From positions 591,994-655,993 of the forward strand of contig NW_023503598.1 of the NCBI RefSeq assembly GCF_014529535.1: 64,000 nucleotides of DNA, in the 5' to 3' direction. Below are positions 43,369 to 55,246 of the stretch, piece by piece. The translations under genes were made by a program, and so were the position numbers. Position 1 is the first letter of the stretch. Each line of letters begins with the position of its first letter. This stretch comes from Bradysia coprophila (Eukaryota; Arthropoda; Insecta; Diptera; Sciaridae). Below the pieces are notes generated by a model that had not been told where the DNA came from, searched no databases, and saw only the letters and a program-made list of their open reading frames with translations.

Positions 43369-46169
43369 ACATACGTCTGAGCAAAAGGCACTGTCGCTCA
43401 TACCAAAGCACCTAGCAGGGTAATAGAGGTTTTTACACGTCAAATAGAGTAAATTTTTGATACCAATAATACCATTAGCAGCCTTAATGGTAATTTTGCA
43501 ATGACATTATGAAAAAAAAGGTATGGAAATATTCGCATACTTCGATTAAAGTACTACTTTATTTTTTTCTATTACCCTGCTAGGTGCTTTGCTCATACTC
43601 TACAAAAACAGTCCAAAGAATTATCGTTTTATGGAGAAAGTATTCGTTTTGCCGAGCAAACGTACCTTGGGTCGGTACAGTGCTCAATTGCTGTTTCAAT
43701 CTGGAGTCGACACGAAGCTTTTCGCGCACATTGCTGAAAAGGTCAACAGTTTATCCGAACCGCACAAATACTGTACTTTGTCATGGGACGAAGTAAGTCT
43801 TAAGGCGCATTTGGACTACAACATTCCAAAGGATGAAATTGATGGGTTCGTCGATATGCTTAATATACGACGTCCAGAGTTTGCTACACATGCCCCAACA
43901 TTCATGATCCGTGGCATGCAAATCCCATTCAAACAATCGGTGGGATTTTTTTTTACAAATGGCTTGAAGCATTTTGAATTGGCCGAAATCATCGAACTTG
44001 TTGCAAAGGAAATTCTATGCACAGGTATTATTTGCTTATTTCTTCAGTTCCTTTTTCCCGTATTTTCGCCAATATCTACTGTGGTAATCACATCACGCGA
44101 ATCGCAATACTTTTTAGCCTATTCCTCCCTGAAATTCTTCATATGACTAACCGATTTAAGTGTGCCTCCATATTCTCCATATTCTTAGGTCTGAAAGTGA
44201 TGGCGTCCGTTTGTGACCAAGTTGCAGTGAATGTCAAGGCAGATCATCAATTGATGTACCCAAACTCTCCAGGAAAGGCTAACGGAGATTTGCTATGTTA
44301 CGAAATTCAAGGAAATAGCATCGTTCATTGCTTTCCTCCTCACCTCATCAAAGGTATCCGCAACAATTTGATAACGAAGACGTTAAAGCATCGCATCACA
44401 AGCCGGTGGAGATTGTCAACGACTGGTTTCGAAAAAACCGTGAAAAAGCAGCGTCTTCGTTGTGCTACGTGGGAGCACGTTAAGGCACTGTATCGATTCG
44501 ATGTAGAAGGAAGCACCAGGATATTACGTAATATAACCCCTGAGCACATCAATCCGCAAAAGACGAAAATGAGAGTGAGCGTTGCAACACAAATATTCAG
44601 CCAGACTGTCGGAAACATGATGCTGAAATATGCTTCCAACGGAACCCTGTCAAAAAAATTCTCCGTCACAGCCGAAATACTTCTCTTTTTCAACGATTTA
44701 TTCGATAGCGTAAATGGATCTCGCGAGTACGATATTGACACGTTGAAAGGACCAGTAAGTGAAAATTCTATACATTTTCCGTTCTGGAATTACGCGCTGT
44801 GTATGCTGTCACATATGCAATTTCATGATAAATTAACTGGCCACCAACAAAATGCTCGTACTGCACCATTTTAAATCAACAATTAAGGGATATATGGAAA
44901 TAGGCCGAAGATGCTTGAACATGAACTTTACTAATATTGAAATAAGGTAACTTAATTATCACTTCTTCATGTCTATGAAGAACTGATTTCAAATTTAACA
45001 GCTTGTTTGTGGTCGTCATGTGTGTATAAGTAGGTTTCTTACAGAGTATGTGGGTAATAGTAATTATTAACTCTGAAATTCCATGTCAACAGTTTCAAAA
45101 AATAATCTTATGTAAAGTCTCACAATTTGTATCGCTTTTAGCGTTTTCGCAGAAGGAAGCACCGATTGAAAATCAAGGAAAATGGAAACTGTTTGGGCAT
45201 TAAGAAATTTCTTCATTTAAGGAGAACTTTTTTAGAACATTATGTGTAGTGATGTCTTTGGTTGTATTGTTATTACGTGTTTTATGTGTTGACTTCGAAC
45301 TTTAGACAAATTTATTCAGTTATTGTTTTCACTAATCACTACAGGAATATGAATCAGGACGGTCTCGAAAACTTTTTTGGATGTGTGTGCTCACAATGTC
45401 ACAATTCATCATCTCTAATCGTACCACACTTTCGATCAGCGTACGCATCAATTTTCGTAACGAACACCAGCTGTGTACATTCAATGAAGTCGAACTGTGA
45501 ACCAGACATTTCACACCGCTACTCACAAACGTCCACCGTTTCTTCTTGAAATACAATGAAGACAAGACTGACTTGAATGACACTAGCTGCACCGATGTAA
45601 CAGATGATGAACACGAGTGCGACATTTTCGACCCTCTTTACAATTTCACAGACAATGAAATTAATGTTGTCAACAATGAGGCCGTAAACAATATTTCAAG
45701 CCTGGTCTGCGATAAAATGATGAAAATAATCAAATGTGACAACTACCGAAAGTCCCTTGAAACATCTGTCCTATTGAATGCAAATTGTGATGACACCGAT
45801 GCTCCGAAAGAACCGTCAGACTTATTTAAAGCTAATTTTATGAAACTGGTACGCGGGATGCGTGAAATCCTGCCTGAAATATGCACCGAAAAATGTTTAC
45901 GGCAAAAATTGGTGCAACAGGTGGACAAAATAGATGTTGAAGTAATGGATTGTTCCAAACACTATGAGGATGTGACGACAAAATTTAAAGAACAAACTGC
46001 GTTTTATGGAATCGTTTCGTTTATTAAAAATATCAATGATTTGCTGAGCGGTAAAAATTCAGTTCTTCCATCCGATTACAACTATATGGAGGAGCTCGCA
46101 TTTATTTTTAAACAAAAAAATAAAGGCATCGGAAAATATTCCGAAAAAGGTTTTTGTAAAAATGTATGA
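43369..46169 (+). pseudogene. P-element-superfamily transposase, broken
   Basis: Cut-and-paste transposase of the P/THAP9 type, lacking its N-terminal THAP DNA-binding domain here. Coding blocks: 43369-43396 and 43599-44024 (one exon, split by a MITE), 44189-44946, 45345-46169. Recognisable segments: LPSKRTLGRY, WDEVSLKAHL, VCDQ, SIHFPFWNYA, NQDGLENFFG. The D, D and E expected for catalysis are in DEVS, VCDQ and GLENFF. Two single-nucleotide frameshifts are needed (about 44,871 and about 45,508). The C-terminal tail runs to GFCKNV. Element ends were not identified. Confidence 0.85.
43404..43591. mobile_element. 188-bp MITE inserted in the P-transposase exon
   Basis: Ends CAAAGCACCTAGCAGGG and CCCTGCTAGGTGCTTTG, flanked by 7-bp CTCATAC on both sides (43397-43403, 43592-43598). 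Ignoring the MITE and one flank restores the transposase frame (KALSLILYKNSPKNY). Seven-bp duplications are known for Galileo/1360-type P-superfamily elements. Confidence 0.87.
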
Positions 46170-46872
46170 TGATATCTTTGTAAAAATTACTTTTAGCTTA
46201 AAATAAAAATGTTAATTGAACCCAGCTTTTAATTTGAGGAAAGAGTTGTGCTATGCAACAGCATTACATAGGAAATGTATGATCAAAGTTGTGCAAGCCA
46301 TTTATAGCAATGATACTATATTCAGCATTTAAAAGACTAGACTTTGGTTTGTACGTCGCCACATTGCTTAGTGAAATAGTAGTGTCGTTCAAGCTCATAT
46401 AAAAAATACCCTCCCGTTTGCTGCACATGTTCACTATATTTTGTTGGTAAATTAAATTTAGTCGAAGCTGAAAAAATCACAAAATTATTGATTGAGAGTT
46501 TTAAAACACAAGAATATCATCTGTTTAAAACATTAAATGCGAAAGCAGAATATCTGTTTTGGTATCAACAGTGATGATCGAAATCACATTCAAGTCCTTC
46601 ATGTAATCAAACATTCGATGGACGGAAGGACAACGATTAATGTTTTTATTAAATGCTTTAGTTGTTCATCATGTGCCTCAAATAATCTTGTGGTATTACG
46701 AGAAATTGTGAGTTCCATCCACGAACGGAATAATTTTTATCGGGTGTTTTGTGTCGTATCGAACATCGAACTGTATCAAAAAATGTAACTAAGGTTTACA
46801 ATTATAATTTATAGTAACGGAACAGTTTAGATTTAAGAATAAATAGGACAAAAACAGATAAACGTATTCAAC

Positions 46873-48795
46873 GTGTTGTTTGGAGACGTTTGGCAGGTAA
46901 GGTCGCGTGTTATAATGTCGGATAATTTAGTACGGAAATTGAAGCCTTTTCAGTTAGGATTTGGTGTGAAAGGAGGTGCTGAAGCTTTGGTTCATGCGGT
47001 ACGTGCTTTTTGTACGGCTAAGCATGACAAGCCCATGGCATTGGTTAAGTTTGATTTTGGTAATGCTTTTAATAATCTTTTTAGGAAGTTTATGCTAGGC
47101 GAAGTTGAGGATATCTGCCCAGAGTTGCTTCCTTTGTTGCAACAGTCTTATAGGCTTTTTTCGAATCTTTATTATCTTGATGAGACATTGTTGTCGAAGA
47201 GGGGGTTTCAACAGGGTGATCCATTGGGTCCACCTGGTTTTTGTATTGGCATTATGAGAATGACGCATTCTCTTTTATCAAGACTTAATGGTTGGTATTT
47301 AGATGATGGTTCAGTTGGTGATGTTCTTTCAGTAGTGATGGAAGATATTAGGAAAGTGTTAGACTTTTGTGCATTGTCAGGTTTGCCACTGAATGCGAAG
47401 AAGTGTGAGGTTTTCTTTGTTAACGCTTCTGAAGGGGATAAGGCTAATATGTATGCTGAGATATCAGCTTTGTTGCCAGGGATAAAGGAAGTTGATGAGT
47501 CCTCCCTTGAGATTTTAGGTTCGCCGATTTTTGAGTCAGGGTTAGAGAGGATGTTTTCTTCTAAGATTGAAGAAATAAAGGTGATGTGCGAACGTTTGAA
47601 GTTGATGGATGTCCATCCGGCTTTGTGCGTTTTTAGGAAGTCTTTAGGAAGCTGTAGGTTTAACTATTTGTTGCGTACTTCTAAGGCATTTTCTCTGAGT
47701 ACTTGTTTGAAGAATGTAGATGAAGTTTTTCGTTCGACGCTTGAGGCGATTGCTAATGTTAGGCTGTTAGATTTTTCTTGGGATCAGGCTACCCTGCCAT
47801 TAGCTCACGGTGGATTAGGTATTCGGAAAGTTGAGGAATTGGCGCTTCCTGCGTATCTGTCGTCTGTATATTCGACGTCCAGTCTGTCTGATGAGATTTT
47901 GAGTAGGTTTAATATTAAGGTGGTCGATGATAGTATTTTGGGATTAGTAAGTTCGATTCCTAGTGAATTTGTTCCAGGTAGTGATGATGAGAGGAAGGTA
48001 CAGAGGAATTGGGACTCTCCGTTGGTCAATAGCAAGTTTAGTGGGATGTTTGAATCTGGTGAATCTGTTGATCGTGCGAGACTGCTTGCGTCATCTACTA
48101 AAGAATCTTCAAAGTGGCTGCAAGTTGTCCCGTCGAGTCAGCTAGGTTTGTTATTAGATAACAATGCTGCGAGAATTGCTGTTGGTCTGCGTTTAGGATC
48201 CCAATTATGCGAGGAGTATAGGTATGTCTGTGGTGAGTTAGTTAAAAAGGACGGTTTGCATGGATTATCATGCAAGCTTAAGACAGGGATAACGCCGCGA
48301 CATGATTCTGTAAACAGAGAGTTTTCTCATGCTTTTTCTGCTGCAGATTTTCCAACTTTGTTACAGCCACCAGGAATTTCTAGAGATGACGGTAAAAGAC
48401 CTGATGGTATGACTCTAATTCCGTGGAGTCATGGTAAATCTCTTTTATGGGATGTGACAGTGCGTGATACGTTGGCTCCTTCATACATTGGTGAAACTTC
48501 TAAAAAAGCACGCTCAGTTGCAGAGAAAGCGGAGAGATTAAAGCATAATCATTATAGAAAACTTAAAGAAAATTATTTATTCACCCCGCTTGCTTTTGAA
48601 TCTTTAGGTTGCATGGGCCCAGAAACAAAGAAATTTGTCACGAAATTAGGATCTTTGATGAAAAAAGCATCAGGGGAAAAGCGTTCAACAGATTATTTAT
48701 TGCAAAGAATTTCAATTGCTATTCAAAGAGGAAATGCAGCATGTATTCTTGGAACGTTGGGAAGGAATAGAGTGGACGATTTTTATTTATTGTAA
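46873..48795 (+). CDS. Non-LTR retrotransposon reverse transcriptase, 5'-truncated
   Basis: Open frame of about 640 residues with no internal stop. Upstream is a stop at 46,840, and the first residues (GDVWQVRSRVI) match the middle of the fingers region, so the N-terminal part is missing. Motifs: domain 2 FQLGFGVKGGAEALVHAVR, A-motif ALVKFDFGNAFN, B-motif RGFQQGDPLGPP, C-motif WYLDDGSVGD (YLDD instead of the commoner YADD). The C-terminal 150 residues carry KRPDG...LLWDVTV, which looks like a PD-(D/E)xK nuclease core, followed by a helical tail (ISIAIQRGNAACILG). Codons are T-rich and unlike the neighbouring genes. No target duplication or poly(A) tail was recognised. Confidence 0.87.
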   Translation: MLFGDVWQVRSRVIMSDNLVRKLKPFQLGFGVKGGAEALVHAVRAFCTAKHDKPMALVKFDFGNAFNNLFRKFMLGEVEDICPELLPLLQQSYRLFSNLYYLDETLLSKRGFQQGDPLGPPGFCIGIMRMTHSLLSRLNGWYLDDGSVGDVLSVVMEDIRKVLDFCALSGLPLNAKKCEVFFVNASEGDKANMYAEISALLPGIKEVDESSLEILGSPIFESGLERMFSSKIEEIKVMCERLKLMDVHPALCVFRKSLGSCRFNYLLRTSKAFSLSTCLKNVDEVFRSTLEAIANVRLLDFSWDQATLPLAHGGLGIRKVEELALPAYLSSVYSTSSLSDEILSRFNIKVVDDSILGLVSSIPSEFVPGSDDERKVQRNWDSPLVNSKFSGMFESGESVDRARLLASSTKESSKWLQVVPSSQLGLLLDNNAARIAVGLRLGSQLCEEYRYVCGELVKKDGLHGLSCKLKTGITPRHDSVNREFSHAFSAADFPTLLQPPGISRDDGKRPDGMTLIPWSHGKSLLWDVTVRDTLAPSYIGETSKKARSVAEKAERLKHNHYRKLKENYLFTPLAFESLGCMGPETKKFVTKLGSLMKKASGEKRSTDYLLQRISIAIQRGNAACILGTLGRNRVDDFYLL

Positions 48796-48799
48796 TTTC

Positions 48800-49913
48800 T
48801 GTTTTTTGAAAAGATCGATTTTTTACTGGCTGTGCAATTTGAGCAGTCTTTTTTTCGCTTATCTTAAAATAAAAATAATATTTACAATTCATTTCAATCG
48901 TTGATTCATATTCGTTGAGTAAAAATAAAGAAAAAAAAATCCACTAAAAGGCGATCATCTCTGTAATCATTTTTGACTTCATTTATGACGTTCGGAAAAT
49001 AATATAAATACCACCACCACTACCACACTTGACTGACTGTTACTAACTTCACTCAGAGTGCAAATATCGTTCTACATTACCCACAGTGCGATTGTTGAAG
49101 AAGCCGAGTGTCATAGCGGTGGGACAACCGTGTATCCTACGCGCAAAAGTCCATATTCAAATGTAACAATTTTGCATTCAAACATTTTGCATTCCCTTTC
49201 ACGGAGGCTATTGGCAGAGTTGTAAAAGTGAGCTGTGTCGCATGTTGAATAATATTTATTTGTGAACTAAAAGTTGAATGATTTCGCCAATAAACAGTCG
49301 ATTTATTTGGAAGTTTGCAGGTTTGTAGTGCTTAGAAAGAAAGAAAGAAAACACTGTGGTTACATACCCAAAAAAGGACGAAAGGTCCGTGTGTGGAAGC
49401 GCTAGACATCGAAAATCAATATATGGTTTTCGGTTTCGGAATCTCTTGGACAGCAGCGACCAGGAGTCCAACGATACTACGGATGCCGTTGGCCGTCGTT
49501 GTCCAAGGTTGTGATAATTTGACTACGTCGGAGAGTTTCTAAGGGCTCTTCTGCCGCCATAAAGCCACTAAAAAACGAAAAACCTATCAGACCTCGGTAC
49601 TACGGGTCTCTACTTTCCAACGATACCAAACACGCGTGGGTAGAGACTCGGCGAATGTATTTTTAATTAGTAAATGTGACACACAGTACGTCTATGTGAA
49701 GAATAATTATGGAGGAAAAAAATTCATTCCAACTGTCTTAATCCTCTTTCTTCGTATTGAACGTGATAAAATAGTAAATTACTCTTCAAATTCAGCCTTG
49801 GAACTAAGTTTTAGCTATCTACTGTTTGCATTGGCTACGAAAAGTCGTTAGAGTTGCATATCAAAATCTCAACGCATTGATTGATTTCGTTTTCGTTAAT
49901 TTGCAGTAAAAAT
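48800..49913. other. No gene recognised
   Basis: AT-rich sequence after the reverse transcriptase; short open frames at 49,256 and 49,636 have no supporting features. Confidence 0.4.
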
Positions 49914-50118
49914 CACGGCAGAGTAAAAGTAAACCTGGCAGGAGCGGTTCATTATGGAAACGTCAAAGTAGGGACCTAATCCTTTGTATGAAAATGAACT
50001 CAAATGAACACTGACATAAGTTGAAAAATTTAATTCGCAAAAAACAATAGGCCTACTAGATTATTCAGGTCCCTAGTCAAACAAGCGCTCCTGCCTGGTT
50101 TACTTTTACTCTGCCGTG
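49914..50118. mobile_element. 205-bp MITE
   Basis: Ends CACGGCAGAGTAAAAGTAAA and its complement, with CCTGGCAGGAGCG just inside. Flanks GTAAAAAT and GTAAAAAC match at 7 of 8 positions. Confidence 0.8.
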
Positions 50119-50283
50119 GTAAAAACAGTAAAATAAAAAGACAACCAGAAAAAAGTTGTTCCACAAAATTGTCGATTCTATAGAGCCATCGATCATTCGG
50201 ATCGGATATATGGCTTGAATTTCATTTTCATATAAGCTGGATGAAGTTTTCGCAAATTCATTCTTAAAATGTTTTCATACCTA

Positions 50284-50932
50284 CAGTGAGTAAATCTCTA
50301 AAATGTTTGATTTCAGTATATTTAGCTAATCCTTCTGTCACATCTTTTGACAGCTTTTTACGTTTTAGTACGTTTTCTCTCCCAGTAGCAAAAACCCAAT
50401 CCCAGCAAAAAAAGAAACTATATCGAATGCCGCAAATGCATTTGAAAACGAACATTCGGTGAAATACTTTTTTATCACACCAAATGTTTATCATTTTATA
50501 CAAATATGTTCATCTTTATAATAACATCGGTAAAAAAAAACTAATTTTGTCATGCAAAAATATAGATAAAAATTGACAAAATTGCCGACCACAAAAATAT
50601 GTCGTCGATTCTCATGCATTTTTTATGCATAGCAAAAGAAGACAGGATCAAGCAACGCAATATTTTGTCTCACATAAAAGTTCAACTTTCTTGTAAGACA
50701 AATATTACGTTGCATGTTCCTGTCTTCTTTTGCTATGCATAAAAAATGCATATAAATCGACAACATATTTTTGAGGTTGATAAATTTGTCAATTTTACTT
50801 TTGTTTTCGAGATCTCAAAATTGTTTCTTCCCCCGAAGTAATCCATGAATCGTCTGTATTCAATTCTGTTTGCATTCAATGCAACTTTTTCTAAATATAC
50901 TGAAATCAAACATTTTAGAGATTTACTCACTG
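50284..50932. mobile_element. Tc1/mariner-type foldback MITE, 649 bp, copy B only
   Basis: Forty-bp terminal inverted repeats begin CAGTGAGTAAATCTC. Flanked by TA on both sides, and copy A has the single TA in ATACCTAGGACC. A nested inverted repeat (GAAGACAGGA / TCCTGTCTTC) fills the centre. It lies only about 16 bp inside the left edge of copy B. Confidence 0.88.
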
Positions 50933-51090
50933 TAGGACCTCCGTCTGATGTGAAAAATGTTATTCATAGCACGGAAAAAAATTCTTTTTTAGCGCATTCG
51001 ATTCCAGAACAGATTGTGTATTTCGGCACTATTTCACAGGACTCTCAATGACTGACGCTGCGATCGAAAATTTAATTTCATAATAAAGGA

Positions 51091-51226
51091 AGGTGCAGGT
51101 AGCTCAATTGTAGACCGTTGGACTCATAACCTATGGTCAAAGGCTCTATACCAGGCAAAAGTTGACCGATTTTTAATATTTATAGAGCCTTTGCTATGGT
51201 TCTCGGGTTCGACTCCCGGTACAGAC
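51091..51226 (+). repeat. tRNA-derived SINE head, copy B, interrupted
   Basis: Counterpart of 23,424-23,500 with the same A and B boxes, split by a 56-bp insertion at 51,138-51,193. Confidence 0.7.
51138..51193. mobile_element. 56-bp micro-MITE in the SINE head, copy B only
   Basis: Ends CAAAGGCTCTATA and TATAGAGCCTTTG with 7-bp duplication CTATGGT (51131-51137, 51194-51200). Shares the CAAAG tip and 7-bp duplication with the MITE at 43,404. Confidence 0.82.
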
Positions 51227-52359
51227 AATGTTCATACGGTTTTTCCTAATTAGGATGATTAGTCACTGCTCGTTCATTGAGCTCTAAGGTCTCACAAAAA
51301 TTGGAATCAAAACATCGATTTCTCATTGCAATACGCTCACCTTGACAGAAAAATCAAAGTTACTTGAAAAACATGCAGTAGCTCCATCTATCAGTAATGA
51401 TTCGAACTCAGCTATATCAGTTTTCGAAGCGAAATGATCCCAATGTAAAATTACATTAACGGTTTTTTGGATTCCACCTTAATCAGTATAGGTCCTAATA
51501 GGTAGTTAGTACAGCAGGCCCAAACGGAGGTCTCCGTGCGCGTTCTAGTAACCTAAAAGACCGACACGAAGGCAGTGCTATCGCTGATTTTTGTGGTAGT
51601 GGTAGTCCTAGGTATGTACGAAATGTACTATTTCGTTTAGAACTGGGGTGGTATTGCTTCAGATCTTCATCGAACAAAAAGTTTTGCCAATCTAGGTCTT
51701 GGTTCGTCGTGCATTTTTCCGACGGCCAACGATAGGTTTTTTGCGAAAAAGTCGATCTACTGACTTTTTACTTGCATCATATATGGCGCACCGTAACGTT
51801 TTCCCATTGTCTGTCGGAGACGTACCTGCGACCAATTAGTGACGCAAATGCAGCCATACTGGTCTGGATCACCGACATAAAGAAGACGACGGTGTTCCTT
51901 TTCCTCCGGTTGTACATGTAGTGTATAGTTTCAAAGCCGATCTTCCAGAATTATATTTTTAACTGACGATAGCAGCTTCTGTAACTGTTTTTGAGATACT
52001 ACTTCTGAAACACTTTGCACTTTACTTTTGCGGCGTTCTCTCCAACGAACTTCATCTTTTACTGGACTAAAAATACTTCCACAATTTATCATGATCATTG
52101 CCTTACATTAAAAATTAGTTCAAACCTAAACAAGTGAAGTGCATTTCTGAGAAAAATCAACTACTTTCAAAGAAGTGAGGATCCTTTAGGATAAATGAAT
52201 CTTGCAGAAACTATCGAAACTAACCGAATTTTCTTATAAATTCATAAAATTTATTCAAATAAAGCTTAATTCACATTTACATTCATGACAACATAAATAA
52301 CATTCGTCCAACACGGTCTGCGTTCTCTTCGTATCGTTAGAATCTTTTCTCTCTTTCCG

Positions 52360-52551
52360 TTACGCAAATCGACTACAATCACACCCTGAAGGTGCTCTGC
52401 AATCGTTTCGGTTCCTGATGACACATAGGTTGTAATGTCCACAGGAGACTGTGCAGCCTATATCAATCTTTCCCCAATCAATTGCATCGGCAACGGCAAT
52501 CATTGCAAAGGAGATCAACAACACGGTTAAGATGATGCCACTGTATCTCAT
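52360..52551 (-). CDS. Small cysteine-rich secreted peptide, gene 3 of 4
   Basis: Copy-B counterpart of gene 1, ATG 52,551; same 63-residue product with a signal peptide and six cysteines in the mature part. A TATA box is at 52,655-52,661. Promoter flank differs slightly (ACCGAAAAGAACAACG in place of ACCGAATACATCAACG), a change that matches gene 4 rather than gene 1 and therefore suggests exchange between the two genes of copy B. Confidence 0.87.
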   Translation of the reverse strand: MRYSGIILTVLLISFAMIAVADAIDWGKIDIGCTVSCGHYNLCVIRNRNDCRAPSGCDCSRFA

Positions 52552-52654
52552 TTTGGAAGTTTTATTTTGGTTGATGAACAACTTGATTTTAGGTTTGTAT
52601 TATTAGCTGATGAAGCTGACGATTGTACTGAATCTCTTCAATTAAGTGATCGTC

Positions 52655-52661
52655 TTTTATA
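52655..52661 (-). promoter_or_regulatory. TATA box of peptide gene 3
   Basis: TATAAAA (minus strand), same context as the other three. Confidence 0.8.
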
Positions 52662-53019
52662 CCGAAAAGAACAACGTGATGGGATGAGTAAAAAGTGATG
52701 TGTATGCTTGCTTATACGTCATTGCACTAATATCACTGGGATTCACCTCGTCGGGGATGTTTTTCAGTCTTTTGTTTTTAATATTCGACTAGTCGTTTCT
52801 TATCTCTTAACTATCTAACTAAAAAACGACCATACAGTGCATTGACATCTATTTGTGCCGTCACCGGCACATGCTATTCGCAGTCAACTGCCAATAGTCA
52901 ATATTGATACTATTCGCAGTTGACTGCGAATAGTCAATATTAATGCTATTCGCAGACTAATTGTGCCTTCACATTAGTCTGCGAATAACATTAATATTGA
53001 CTGTTTTTAGAATTTGTGA

Positions 53020-53885
53020 TTAAAGTTTTGTAAAGGGGCGCAAGAGTCTGTACAATCGCAGTTTGTAATAGGCAGCAAAAATCTGTAATGTCACAGTTTG
53101 TAAAAGGGATCAACAGTGTGTAATGTAAAAGGAATCAACATTCTGTAATAATACAATTCGTAAGATGGAGTGCCAATCTGTACTGTAAAAGGGATCAACA
53201 GTATGCAATGTCACAGTTTGTGAATAGGAGCAACACTCTGTTATGTCAAAGTTTGTAAAAGGTATCTGCACTCAGTAACGTTACAGTTTGTAAAAGGGAG
53301 CGACAGTATGTAATGTTACAGTTTATAAAGGGGAGTAACAGTCTGTAATGTCAAAGTTTGTAAAAGGGATCAACACTCTGTAATTTTACAGTTTGTAAAA
53401 TGGATCAACAGTCTGTAATTTCACAGTTTGTAAAAGAGATACACACTATGTAATGCTACCGTTTGTTATAGGTAGCAACACTCTGTTATGTCACAGTTCG
53501 TAAAAGGGATCAACACTCTGTGTTACAGTTTATAATGTGGAGCGACAGTCTCTAATGTTACAGTTTGTAAAAGAGAGCGACAATCTGTAATGTTACAGTT
53601 TGTAAAAGGACGATGTTCTGTGTTAAAATGGTGCAATCCACTTTTTGTCTCATTTTCAAATTTGACAGCTGTACGGAAAAACGAGACAGAAGATATGTGT
53701 TGCTTGAACCCTTATAACAGAACATCGTTCAAAAGGGAGCGACAATCTGTAATGTTACCGTTTGTTATAGGTAGAAGCAATTTGTAATGTCACAGTTTGT
53801 CAAAGGGATTAACAATCCGTAATGGTACAGTTGGTAAAAGGGATGGTCAATCCCTAGTTATACAGTTTGTACATGTGACCAACAG
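53020..53885. repeat. 35-bp minisatellite, copy B
   Basis: Counterpart of 27,120-27,990, with the same embedded MITE at 53,609-53,730 and only scattered substitutions. GCGAATAG palindromic arrays flank it at 52,870-52,990 and 54,091-54,250. Confidence 0.85.
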
Positions 53886-55135
53886 TCTCCAAAGCTTATA
53901 CAGTGGATAATCAGTTTCTTTCGTTACATTTGGCAATATATGTATACTTTACAAATTATAGTACAATTCTCATGTTTTGACTGAACGAATTTTCTTTGTT
54001 TTAATATAAGTAACAAACCAACAATCTTCCCAACTTGCTCTACTTTTATTTTAGAAGATATTTTTAGTTATTTACAATTTTTCAAATAAGTAACTGCGAA
54101 TAGCATCAATATTGACTATTGGCAGTTGACTGCGAATAGCAACAAAATTGACTATTGGCAGTTGACTGCGAATAGCATCAATATTGACTATTCGCAGTTG
54201 ACTGCAAATAGCATTAATATTGACTATTTGCAGATGACTGCGAATAGTCACTTCGTTAAAACAAATCATTAGAAAACTTGATAAATAAGTTGGTCTATTT
54301 GCCAATCTAGAAGAATGTAATATAGAAAAACGATCGTTTCCTTGTATCATTTCAGTTCGTATTTCATGCAAAATTTCTTTCTCATTATACAGTGGATCTC
54401 GATCTCCACGCGTGCGGCTTTCAATAAAAACCTTTATTAATTTTCATGAATCATTTAATTGCATCACAGTCTCAGACATCGGGTCGTCGTCGTCGTATAA
54501 CCGTTACGTATAAAGCACTATATATTTACGTATTGATTTCGTGTCAGTCAATGTCGGTGCTTTCCCGTATATTTAAACAATGATATGAACATTGAACAAG
54601 AAAAGAATCTAAAACAGAAAGGCTTGAAATGAATGTCGTTCAACGACAAATTGTTGTAGGTAGATTTAGTTTACCATTTGTTTTCAAATTGATTCTGTAG
54701 TCATCGACGTTTTTTACTTCATTTGTTAAAAAATACCATCAGTTGGTAAGGCGGTTAAAAATGGTGGTTCGAATTATTTTTGTCAATCTGTTACTTGATT
54801 TGAAGTATCTCAGACAGATTGACTCAACATCTTTTACATCATTTGTTTTATCATATTATTTTCCTATATGAAGCGGTGTTAGCTAACGCTGATCATTTGT
54901 TTTTGTCAACGTTGTCAATAACAGATGATAATAGCAGCCGTATTCTGATTAATACGCACCGCAAGACATTGTTTAGTTGGTATTGGAAGCATGTATGGAT
55001 AGACATACTTATTAAATCAAAAACTTAACCAACATTCTCGGATAGGTGAATCCCAAAAAGCCTCGATGTTATTGCTATGACGTATGCATGCATACACATC
55101 ACTTTATACTCATCCCATCACGTTGTTCTTTTCGG

Positions 55136-55142
55136 TATAAAA
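55136..55142 (+). promoter_or_regulatory. TATA box of peptide gene 4
   Basis: TATAAAA upstream of a TCAGT initiator at about 55,168. Confidence 0.85.
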
Positions 55143-55246
55143 GACGATCAACTTAATTGAAGACATTCAGTACAATCGTCAGCTTCATCAGCTAATAATA
55201 CAAACCTAAAATCAAGTTGTTCATCAACCAAAGTAAACCTTCCAAA

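Noticed and set aside
46537-46788. 83-residue frame between the P transposase and the reverse transcriptase
   Set aside because: No domain, no start context, and unrelated to either neighbour.
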